Shown in pieces: positions 8,632 to 16,900 of a DNA stretch of 64,000 nucleotides. Position 1 is the first letter of the stretch. Each line of letters begins with the position of its first letter. The translations under genes and the position numbers were made by a program. The DNA is from Peribacillus sp. FSL E2-0218. Lineage in GTDB: Bacteria > Bacillota > Bacilli > Bacillales > DSM-1321. The notes below the pieces were generated by a model. The model was not told where the DNA came from and did no database searches. It was given only the letters and a program-made list of their open reading frames with translations. The stretch is from the NCBI RefSeq assembly GCF_037992945.1, contig NZ_CP150304.1, positions 4,405,501 through 4,469,500 on the forward strand, given 5' to 3'.

Positions 8632-8660
8632 TTGAAATATCAATTTTATTTAGATATAAT
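8632..8660 (+). promoter_or_regulatory. Sigma-A promoter of brnQ
   Basis: TTGAAA (8632-8637), a 17-base spacer and a perfect TATAAT (8655-8660). The region 8447-8631 upstream shows nothing else I can name. Confidence 0.8.
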
Positions 8661-8691
8661 ACGAAATGGTCTTAAATATTAGTTTGTCTAC

Positions 8692-8706
8692 AATTTTTAG
8701 AAAATT
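8692..8706. promoter_or_regulatory. CodY box in the brnQ leader
   Basis: AATTTTTAGAAAATT matches the CodY consensus AATTTTCWGAAAATT at 14 of 15 positions. It sits about 25 bp downstream of the predicted transcription start, a position that blocks elongating polymerase when CodY is loaded with isoleucine/GTP. Confidence 0.75.
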
Positions 8707-8757
8707 TAATTATTTTTTAAAATAGTAAATTATGGGTAAATTCATGGAGGTTTTAAT

Positions 8758-10092
8758 GTGTCTAATAAAGTGCCATCTTCATTCATAGTAGTGATCGGTT
8801 TCATGCTGTTCGCTTTATTCTTTGGGGCAGGAAATTTAATCTTCCCGCCAATGCTTGGTCAATCGGCAGGAATGAATGTCTGGATTGCCAATGCCGGGTT
8901 CTTGGTAACGGGAGTCGGACTGCCTTTACTCGGTGTAATGGCGCTTGGCTTTTCAGGAAAAGATGATTTACAGTCGCTAGCGAGTCGCGTACATCCGGTG
9001 TTTGGGATTGTCTTCACAACCGTTCTATATTTAGCGATCGGGCCGCTATTCGCAATACCACGAACAGGTAACGTATCCTTTGAAATCGGTGTGAAACCTT
9101 TCTTACCCGAAAATCCAGGACCACTGCCTTTAATCATCTTCACCATCATCTTTTTCACGGTAACGTGTCTTCTTTCGCTCAATCCTGCGAAAATTGTCGA
9201 AATTGTGGGGAAAGTTTTGACACCGATCAAGTTAACGTTCATTGGAATTCTCGTGGTGGTCGCATTCGTTCATCCAATCGGGGACTTTCAAGCACCTGCC
9301 AGTAACTATACCATTCAACCATTTTTCAATGGATTCAAAGAAGGGTATTTAACGATGGATACACTTGCATCCTTTGTTTTTGGTATCATCATCATTAATG
9401 CCATCAAAGCAAAAGGCGCCACAACAAAAAAACAAATCATGATCGTTTGCGGAAAAGCAACCGCCATTGCTGCCATCATCCTTGCAACGATTTATACGGC
9501 CCTTTCCTATATGGGAGCTTCCAGCGTAGAAAAGCTGGGACATCTGGACAACGGAGGGATCGTCTTGGCCAAAGTATCGGATTACTACTTTGGGGCGTAC
9601 GGCGGAATCCTATTGGGACTAATGATTACGGTAGCCTGTATAACGACAAGTGTAGGACTGATAACGTCTTGCTCGACATACTTCCATAAACTATTCCCGA
9701 ATCTGCCATACAAAACCATTGCGATCAGCTTATCGGTCTTCAGTGCAATAGTTGCCAATATCGGCCTGACCCAGCTCATTGCCATTTCCGTACCTGTGAT
9801 GACAGCCATTTACCCGTTGGCCATCGTATTGATTTTCTTAACATTCTTCCATTCTCTATTCAAAGGGAAACCGGAAGTGTATCAAGGCAGCTTACTGCTG
9901 ACCTTCATCGTCAGCTTATTTGATGGATTAAGCGGAGCTGGCATTCACATTTCATTCATCGATACTTTCTTTAATGCAATCCTTCCTTTATATGGGGAAG
10001 GACTAGGATGGATCATCCCGGCCATCGTAGGAGGACTCGTCGGTTACGCCAGCAGCCTCATACGCCCGAGCCACAACCATCAAATCGACTAA
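8758..10092 (+). CDS. brnQ: Branched-chain amino acid transporter BrnQ
   Basis: A 444-residue integral membrane carrier with about 12 hydrophobic segments and the LIVCS-family signature 'GFMLFALFFGAGNLIFPPMLG' at its N-terminus. It imports leucine, isoleucine and valine with Na+ or H+. The start is GTG at 8758, seven bases after GGAGG; the overlapping ATG at 8756 is out of frame. Expression probably falls when branched-chain amino acids are plentiful, because a CodY box follows the promoter. It is monocistronic: a 36-bp perfect palindromic terminator follows immediately. Confidence 0.95.
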   Translation: MSNKVPSSFIVVIGFMLFALFFGAGNLIFPPMLGQSAGMNVWIANAGFLVTGVGLPLLGVMALGFSGKDDLQSLASRVHPVFGIVFTTVLYLAIGPLFAIPRTGNVSFEIGVKPFLPENPGPLPLIIFTIIFFTVTCLLSLNPAKIVEIVGKVLTPIKLTFIGILVVVAFVHPIGDFQAPASNYTIQPFFNGFKEGYLTMDTLASFVFGIIIINAIKAKGATTKKQIMIVCGKATAIAAIILATIYTALSYMGASSVEKLGHLDNGGIVLAKVSDYYFGAYGGILLGLMITVACITTSVGLITSCSTYFHKLFPNLPYKTIAISLSVFSAIVANIGLTQLIAISVPVMTAIYPLAIVLIFLTFFHSLFKGKPEVYQGSLLLTFIVSLFDGLSGAGIHISFIDTFFNAILPLYGEGLGWIIPAIVGGLVGYASSLIRPSHNHQID

Positions 10093-10104
10093 TAAAAAAA
10101 CAGC

Positions 10105-10147
10105 AAAATAATCTGTCCAGGATCCTGGACAGATTATTTTTGTTTTT
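10105..10147 (+). terminator. Terminator of brnQ, perfect palindrome
   Basis: An uninterrupted 36-bp palindrome (10105-10140, centre GGATCC) followed by TGTTTTT. With A and T runs on both sides it can terminate in both directions. Confidence 0.9.
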
Positions 10148-10253
10148 ATTCTTGTTTTGCTGTTGGCTGAATTTTTCGTGCCGGGACGGGGTCTCGCGCG
10201 CTGGGGCGAATTCTCACTCCACTCGGACGGATTATCGCCAGTTTGATCGGTCG

Positions 10254-10781
10254 TTAACTTTTTATTTCGTTCCGTAATTGCCTCAGTTGTTGAAAGATTT
10301 GTCCGCGGTGATGGGATTCGTGTTCAATCAAATGGTAAACGACCCATTCAGGTGTGACGTCATATTTTTCAAGTATTCTTGGTTTACGCCAGTCATCCAG
10401 GTCCATTGTTTGGAAATATGAGAGGAAAACTTTGCGTACCCGGTTCAGGCGGTCCACGTGTTCTTCTACAGTTTGTCCCTCCATATGGGTCAGGGAGCCA
10501 TCCGCTGAACGGCTGTCTGCCGGAAACAGGGCAAGTATTTCCGGGTCCCATTCCCTGACAAGCACTTCTTCGTATAACCAATCCGCCTCGACCAATGCAA
10601 TGTGATAAAGCAGCGAGCCAATCGTTTGCCGTTCAGCCGTCTTCGTATCGATTATAGCTTGGCTGACGCCGGTTAATTGCGATAGGATCGTACGGCGTAC
10701 ATCTTCCAAACACCAGAGCCACCGCCCAATTTCTCCTTCATATCCCGGTAATGCAGTGATTCTTAATTCCCTTTTCTCCAA
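10254..10781 (-). CDS. DinB-superfamily protein
   Basis: A 175-residue four-helix-bundle protein of the DinB/DUF664-like superfamily. It has the spaced metal-binding histidines expected of the fold: one in 'LLYHIALVEADW' and a cluster in 'HLIEHESHHRGQI'. Members are often thiol-dependent transferases or of unknown role. I prefer the TTG start at 10781 over the upstream ATGs, because GGAGGG lies seven bases before it and it falls one base after the stop of the GNAT gene (TGA-A-TTG), giving tight translational coupling rather than a 35-bp overlap. Function and substrate unknown. Confidence 0.8.
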   Translation of the reverse strand: MEKRELRITALPGYEGEIGRWLWCLEDVRRTILSQLTGVSQAIIDTKTAERQTIGSLLYHIALVEADWLYEEVLVREWDPEILALFPADSRSADGSLTHMEGQTVEEHVDRLNRVRKVFLSYFQTMDLDDWRKPRILEKYDVTPEWVVYHLIEHESHHRGQIFQQLRQLRNEIKS

Positions 10782-10782
10782 T

Positions 10783-11328
10783 TCAATTCCCTCCGCTTTC
10801 ACGTACATTCTTGGCATCCAATACCTGGGCCGTGTCCTTCCATTCGTAAACCAAAAGCGTTAATGCTTCGCCGGCTATTTTGATGGGTTCCGACTTAATC
10901 ACCTTTGCTCCAAATGCTTCATAAAAAAATCGGGATTTGTTTCGATCGAGCACTTCGACCAAAATCGAATGAAATCCCAGCTCTTCCAATTTCAAAAACA
11001 GTTGCTTCAGAAGCTTTTTGCCTATGCCCATTCCTTGAAATTCTTCGAGGATATATATGGCGGTTAAGTCACCGGAATCTGCAACCGGATTTTTTGCCCT
11101 TTTTCCGCCATTAATGAACCCGACAATCCTTCCATCGCCATTTTCTGCTAAGTAAACGTGATTCCCTTCATTCGATATATTCTCTATCCATGAAGCCTTT
11201 CTTTTGTGGTAGGACAGTTTCGCTAAAAAATCGTTCGGAATGATATTTTTATAAGTCGTTCTCCAACTGTCTACATGTACGATCGCTATCCCTTCTGCAT
11301 CGGCGACCGTTGCCTCCCTTATCAGCAT
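10783..11328 (-). CDS. GNAT-family N-acetyltransferase
   Basis: A 181-residue acetyltransferase. The acetyl-CoA binding region is clear ('AIYILEEFQGMGIGKKLLKQLF', the R/Q-x-x-G-x-G/A loop) and is followed by 'FYEAFGAKVI'. The start is set by GAGGGGG six bases before the ATG at 11328. It is the first gene of a two-gene operon with the DinB-like gene, so both may act on one small molecule, but the substrate cannot be inferred. Confidence 0.88.
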   Translation of the reverse strand: MLIREATVADAEGIAIVHVDSWRTTYKNIIPNDFLAKLSYHKRKASWIENISNEGNHVYLAENGDGRIVGFINGGKRAKNPVADSGDLTAIYILEEFQGMGIGKKLLKQLFLKLEELGFHSILVEVLDRNKSRFFYEAFGAKVIKSEPIKIAGEALTLLVYEWKDTAQVLDAKNVRESGGN

Positions 11329-11410
11329 ATCGAACCCCCTCATCTGTATCCTTTATAGTGAAATTCGTTGAAGGATATGGGTATTCCTCTTTTCCTTCCT
11401 TATTCCATAA

Positions 11411-11439
11411 CAAAACAAAAAGAGCAATCCTCAGATTGC
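11411..11439 (-). terminator. Terminator (minus strand) after a small ORF
   Basis: GCAATC (11424-11429) pairs with GATTGC (11434-11439); on the minus strand TCTTTTTGTTTTG follows. Confidence 0.7.
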
Positions 11440-11475
11440 CCTCTCGTTCGCTTATTCGCTTTTTGGCACTCGCTC

Positions 11476-11634
11476 TTAATTTCCCAAAAAAAGATTGGCT
11501 CTCATTCCCTCAGATATACGCCTGCTTAGTAGATGATCCAGTTCCCGTTCTTGTTCAACCATTATCCGTTGCTCCAATTTTTGAGCATATAGTGCATAAC
11601 CGATCCCATGAGCCTGAAACATTGCTTTTTCCAT
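11476..11634 (-). CDS. Small ORF, faintly Spo0E-like (uncertain)
   Basis: A 52-codon frame, MEKAMFQAHGIGYAL... ending ...RISEGMRANLFLGN. It is entirely helical in character with a central 'EQERELDHLLSRR' that recalls the 'SQELDxLI' motif of Spo0E-type aspartyl-phosphate phosphatases, but the spacing to the first helix is about five residues too long and no good ribosome site precedes the ATG. Support comes mainly from the intrinsic terminator 37 bp downstream on the same strand. It could be a decayed gene or chance. Confidence 0.3.
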   Translation of the reverse strand: MEKAMFQAHGIGYALYAQKLEQRIMVEQERELDHLLSRRISEGMRANLFLGN

Positions 11635-11878
11635 TGCCGACGTGTACGTTAATTCGAGAAAATTGATGAAGAATCAATCCTTTCCAGTTTAAATTTCGTT
11701 TTCATCTTATCATTCCGCCCGATAACTGACAAAGTGACTCAGCCTTCATATTCATTGATAATCCAGATTCTCGGCCGCCAGTTCAGCTCACGGAGCATGG
11801 AAACGCCGAATCGCTCTAATTTCCTCTATTTTCCTTTTTTTGATTTTTGTGATGCATGGCTTATACAGGTAAACAATG
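11635..11878. other. Intergenic stretch without recognised content
   Basis: Between the small ORF and the sdaAA terminator I see no gene, repeat or RNA motif. It would contain the promoter of the small ORF and GNAT operon, but no convincing -35/-10 pair was found. Confidence 0.5.
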
Positions 11879-11920
11879 TAAAAAACCCCCACGAACCACG
11901 ACTGTCGTTAATGGGGGTTG
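11879..11920 (-). terminator. Terminator of the serine dehydratase operon
   Basis: On the minus strand AACCCCCATTAACGAC pairs imperfectly with GTGGTTCGTGGGGGTT and is followed by TTTT. It begins six bases after the sdaAA stop. Confidence 0.85.
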
Positions 11921-11925
11921 GATAA

Positions 11926-12801
11926 TTATTTATAGGACCCGAATATTTCCTCTGCCAATCTCCGGCCTGTCGGAGTAGCCGCAAGGCCTCCCTCTGCCGT
12001 TTCGCGAAGGGCGACTGGCATGGTCTGCCCAATTTTATACATCGCATCGATCACTTCGTCGCATGGAATGCGGCTCGTTATGCCTGCCAGTGCCATGTCT
12101 GCTGCCGTTATCGCGTTAGATGCTCCCATCGCGTTACGTTTCACGCAAGGAACCTCAACTAAACCAGCCACGGGATCGCAAACAAGGCCAAGCATATTTT
12201 TCAATGTAATCGCCATCGCCTCTGCAGATTGACTAGGCGTACCTCCGGCTAGCTCCACAATCGCAGCTGCCGCCATTCCGCTTGCCGAACCGACTTCTGC
12301 TTGACAGCCTCCAGCTGCCCCTGAAATCGAGGCGTTGTTCGCAACGACAAAACCGAACGCTGCCGAGGTGAAGAGAAATTCGATCATTTCTGCCCTCGTC
12401 GGATTCAACTTTTCCTTCACAGCAAATAAGGTACCGGGAACCACACCTGCAGACCCCGCAGTGGGAGTGGCACAAATCATTCCCATCGCTGCATTCACCT
12501 CGTTCGTGGCAACAGCTTTGCTGACGGCATCCAAGAGCAGATTGCCTGCGAGAGCCCTGCCCGTCTTCATATAATTTTGCAACAGGACCGCATCTCCGCC
12601 AGTTAGGCCTGTAACGGATTGCACTCCCTTAAGTCCTCTTTCGACCGCTTGTTCCATGACCGTCAGATTCCTGTCCATTTTTTCAATGATTTGCTCCCTC
12701 GACAAGCCTGAGAACTCCATTTCTTGCAAAATCATGATCTCTGCGATTTTAACATTCTTACTTTCAGCTAGTTCAACCAACTCTGCTACATTCCGGAACA
12801 T
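11926..12801 (-). CDS. sdaAA: L-serine dehydratase, iron-sulfur-dependent, alpha subunit
   Basis: A 291-residue catalytic subunit that deaminates L-serine to pyruvate and ammonia using a [4Fe-4S] cluster. Conserved cysteines appear in 'MGMICATPT', 'AAGGCQAEVGSA' and 'GLVCDPVAGLVEVPC', the last two patterns being diagnostic of the family. GGAGGTAGAGAT precedes the ATG. It follows the beta-subunit gene by 41 bp on the same strand and ends at a strong terminator, so the two form a dedicated operon. Cytoplasmic. Confidence 0.95.
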   Translation of the reverse strand: MFRNVAELVELAESKNVKIAEIMILQEMEFSGLSREQIIEKMDRNLTVMEQAVERGLKGVQSVTGLTGGDAVLLQNYMKTGRALAGNLLLDAVSKAVATNEVNAAMGMICATPTAGSAGVVPGTLFAVKEKLNPTRAEMIEFLFTSAAFGFVVANNASISGAAGGCQAEVGSASGMAAAAIVELAGGTPSQSAEAMAITLKNMLGLVCDPVAGLVEVPCVKRNAMGASNAITAADMALAGITSRIPCDEVIDAMYKIGQTMPVALRETAEGGLAATPTGRRLAEEIFGSYK

Positions 12802-12842
12802 ATCTCTACCTCCACATCTATACCAACATTCTTGAATTTTCT

Positions 12843-13505
12843 TTATTCGACCATTTTAATGACTTGCAAAACGTTTTCCAATCCCTCAAGCTCTTTCATG
12901 ATTTCAAGCTTGATCTTCTGATCCACTTCGATCACCATGAGGGCCATCTGGCCTTTTTCTTTTCGTGAAACTTCCATATGACCGATGTTAATTTCGTGAT
13001 TGGCCAACACGGTTGAAACGGAGGATATGATCCCGAACACATCGTTGTGCACAACCAGAATGGCTGGATTTTCGCCTGACAATTTAAGCTTAAATGTATT
13101 CAGCTCCGTTATTTCGATTGTACCCCCGCCTATGGAGATTCCAACAAGCTCCAATTCCTTCTCTTCATCGAATAGCCTGATCTTGACTGTATTGGGATGG
13201 TCCATCACCGTATCCTCGATTGTAAAGGTAACCTCCATGCCCGCTTCTTCCGCAATGGTTAAGGAGGAAGGGATCCTTTCATCATCGGTATCGAAATCCA
13301 ATATCCCGCCAACGACAGCAACATCCGTGCCGTGTCCCCTGTAGGTTTTTGCAAAAGAACCGTACAAAGAAATGATGGCTTTATTAGGTTGCTTCCCGAA
13401 TAATGTCCTTGCCACTCTGCCTATTCTGGCAGCTCCTGCTGTATGTGAACTGGAAGGTCCGATCATCACGGGACCGATTATATCAAATGCAGATCTGTAT
13501 TTCAT
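12843..13505 (-). CDS. sdaAB: L-serine dehydratase, iron-sulfur-dependent, beta subunit
   Basis: A 220-residue subunit with an N-terminal serine-dehydratase beta domain ('SAFDIIGPVMIGPSSSHTAGA') and a C-terminal ACT domain ('AILVVHNDVFGIISSVSTVLANHEINIGHM'), which in this family senses serine. The ATG at 13505 is chosen over a farther upstream codon because AGGAG lies nine bases before it. It pairs with SdaAA to form the active enzyme of serine catabolism. Confidence 0.95.
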   Translation of the reverse strand: MKYRSAFDIIGPVMIGPSSSHTAGAARIGRVARTLFGKQPNKAIISLYGSFAKTYRGHGTDVAVVGGILDFDTDDERIPSSLTIAEEAGMEVTFTIEDTVMDHPNTVKIRLFDEEKELELVGISIGGGTIEITELNTFKLKLSGENPAILVVHNDVFGIISSVSTVLANHEINIGHMEVSRKEKGQMALMVIEVDQKIKLEIMKELEGLENVLQVIKMVE

Positions 13506-13937
13506 TGTGTACCGCTCCTTTTCTGGCACTAAACCGACATTGTTTATGCCGCTTTTTGTTCTTCATTCATGGACTGGCGGCGTAACCGCTTCTGCCAAAG
13601 CCTCCATTAAAGCCGAGCATCTATTAAGCTGTCGAAACGGACAACCTCTTTATTATATTAAAATATCTTTATTTTTCCTAGAAATGTAAACCCTTTCATT
13701 GCATATTTCATCTTACCATATATTAGACTGCATACCTAACAAAATTTCTTATTAAGAAAATAAAAATAAAGATTAATTTTTCAGTATTTTTACATAATTT
13801 AGCAATGCTCGAAAATCTCTTTTACGGTTCTTCCCATTCTCATTTTAAATAAGGAGAGAACCATTGATTCGATCGATACCCTTTTGATCTTTTTGGCATT
13901 GAAGATCAAAGCCTATCCCATTGGAACATGGGAGGGC
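13506..13937. other. Intergenic region upstream of sdaAB
   Basis: AT-rich, no gene. It must hold the sdaAB promoter on the minus strand; TTTACA with AT-rich hexamers about 17-18 bases downstream is visible near 13660-13695, but several registers are possible. No T-box or riboswitch pattern was seen. Confidence 0.4.
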
Positions 13938-13970
13938 AAAAGGAGCAGCTGTGTACATGCCAGCTGCTCC
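13938..13970 (-). terminator. Terminator of the nuclease/nucleotidase pair
   Basis: GGAGCAGCTG (13942-13951) and CAGCTGCTCC (13961-13970) form a perfect 10-bp stem, followed on the minus strand by TTTTGCCC. Confidence 0.8.
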
Positions 13971-13988
13971 TCCAATAACTTAAAAATA

Positions 13989-16900
13989 CTAGCTAGCCTT
14001 TTTCTCATCCTTCGAATTCACGGCACCCCAAATCTTGGACGCCCATTCAGGGTGATCGATGAATGGATTGCGGTTATGCTGCCAGCCATAAATGACATGA
14101 TTGCGATGGCTTTCGAAATCGTCGACTGGATCGAGTTCATTCCATTTCAGTAGTGTCGAAAGCTTTCCATGGAGCGGTTTCGGATACGTATTGACCGAAT
14201 CGGATAATTCCAGATCCAGCTCCCCGTCCCCTTCATAACGGACGGCCATGTAAAACAGCATCCGGGCGATATCGCCTTTCACATGGTTTGGCGGTTCCCA
14301 TGAATCTGCATCGAATTTGCATTCACAGCCATTGTACGTTTGGCCGCCATCGTCGAAATCGAGGTGGCCCCGTTTGCCATTCACCGTCACATCGGCGGGA
14401 CGGAGATGGTGCAGGTCGGTCCCTGGGCCTTTGCTTGTTCCAAAATCACCGTGGGATTTTGCCCAAACATGTTCACGGTTCCATTGCCCAACATTGCCGC
14501 CATTGGCGTTCTTGGCAATCGATTTTCCAGAGTACAGCAAAAGGACATGATTGCTGTTTTGCGGATCTTCATCCGTTTCCTTAAGAGCATTCCATACTTG
14601 ATCATAAGACACCATCGTATGTCCCTTGATGATGGAGTGCAGCACAGCCTTCAATTCCGTCCCTGTTTTTCCTGCCGCCTTTTCATAATAAGCTTCAAGC
14701 GTCGAGTCATCCGAGACGTTCAACGTGAAACGGGCAACCGCTTCCGACTGTTTGTCTTCGGCCTTGACTGCCACAATGGTTGTCCCCGCCTCATTCGTAG
14801 GGAGAGTTAACGTGGAGCCGGCAACCATACCAAGCGTCGATGAAAAGGTCAGTGGATCGCCATCGGGGTCTGTAAAATGTTCATCCAGATCGATCGTTAC
14901 CTTAGACCCTAGTTGCACATTAACGTTTTCCAAACGTTTCGTCACGACTGGCGCTTGATTTTCTTTAATCCCAAAAGGGGAAGCGATGGCTTCCCCTTTC
15001 GAATCGAAAAACTTGATATTCTTTGTGTCGACGCCTTCGGTTACTGACCACTTCTGGACATTCTCAGCGCCGCGGATTTCTTTTACATGAGCATTATCGA
15101 TGATGACTTCCTTCACCGCCATGCCGCCAAAATCAATGACTGCGCCTTCCTTATCCGGCTTGATCGTGACTGCTGCATTTTTGAGCCCCAAGCCTTTGAA
15201 TACTGCATAGGAACTCTTTAACATGATGCCTTCATCAATTTTGGATGCTTCGTCCAGATCCACCAAAACACTAGGGGATGCAATCGTAAGTTTTTTTGTT
15301 TTAACGTTTTGCAGATGATACGTTTTATCTGGCGTAACCGGTTCAACTCCGCCCGATCCGGATAAAGCGGTTTGAATCAATACAGGATCATGATCGCTTG
15401 CCCGTCCATGCACTTCCATGAAGGATGAGTTAATATGGACAATATCGACTTTCGTCGCGGCGGCCATATTATTCGAGACGAGAATATGGTCCAATACTTG
15501 GGAATTCCCTTGATAGGTGTATGAATAACGTTTCTCAAAAGGGACTTTCTCGATCATATTCGTTAAGTCTTTACCCTTTAATGTTTTAAGCGGTGCCGAA
15601 AATTCATAATCGTTGAAATCGCCAAGCAAGACGATATTCGCCTTGGCATTCTGTGCCTTGATATCACTGACAAATCCGTTGACGATGGAAGCAATCTTAA
15701 GCCTTTGCGTCTCGCTTGAAAGCACAGGAGGCTGATTCTTTCCGAATAATGGCTGGTCGCCGCCCTTTGAATTGAAATGATTGGCGACTACCACGACACT
15801 TTCGCCTTTGAATTCGAATTGAGCGGCCAACGGCTTCCGGCTTGAAGCGAAGGCAGGATCAGCAGGCTCGATCCGTCCAGGGTTCAAGGTAAGCTTTCCA
15901 TCCTTGAAGGCTACCGACTGCGTCGCCGACCCTTTCGTTCCCTCCGTTAACTTGACACGGTCGGCATTATATAAGAAGCCGACACGGATATTCCCGCCTG
16001 GCGCTCCGCCATCGCGTCTATCTTCTGGAGCGATATCAATGAATTGATAGTCCGGTCCGCCCAATGCTTTGATTTTGTCCGTTAGCTTCTTGGCACTTTG
16101 TGCAGAATCCGTTGTCCCGCTGTCCGTTTCCCCATCATTATCCTGCATCTCGGTAACGCCGATGATATCGGGCTGCTTAAGATTTGTAATGATGGATGTT
16201 GCGATTGTTTCCACTTTCGCGTTAGCCGTTTGCGTCGAGAAATTCTCGATATTATAGGAAGCAATCGATAATTTATCGGAATCCTTCTCTAACGCTGTCA
16301 CTTCCCGGGCCGTGCCGCCATCCTTTAATGTCGGCAGCTGATTTTTATCCGTCAGCACCCGGTAGTTGCTGAATCCATAACTGAGTACACCCGTAACCGA
16401 TCCTTCAAAGGAATCACCGGTTTTGGCCACGAATTTTTCATCATCTATATCCAAGATGATCCGTTCTGGATTGTAGTCCGTTTCCGTAATTTTCACGCCT
16501 CCAACAGCAGTCGTCGTTTCCATATTCCCAGGAACCACGACCAATTCACCATAGTCTTGTGGAGCAACCACTTTTGGATTGGATACCTGGACAAGCATAC
16601 CCTCCAAGCTCTCGTAGAAATCAATGCCATCTTCGCCTGGATTGAATTCTGTCAATCTATCATCATCTATGTTTTCCGCAGGCGGAGTGACGTCTTTGCC
16701 GATGACGATCGGTTTCGGTACAGTCACTGTGCCGAGCTTTTCAACGGTCGTGTTCGTCAACTCCGTTGTTGGCAAATCTGTCGTTTTCCTCTCGGCATAC
16801 CCCTCGATATACCATTCAACGACCTTACCTGCCACCTTGATATGATCTCCCGCTTTCAGACCATGCGCTTTATTGTATACAAGAATTCCCTCCGAAGTCG

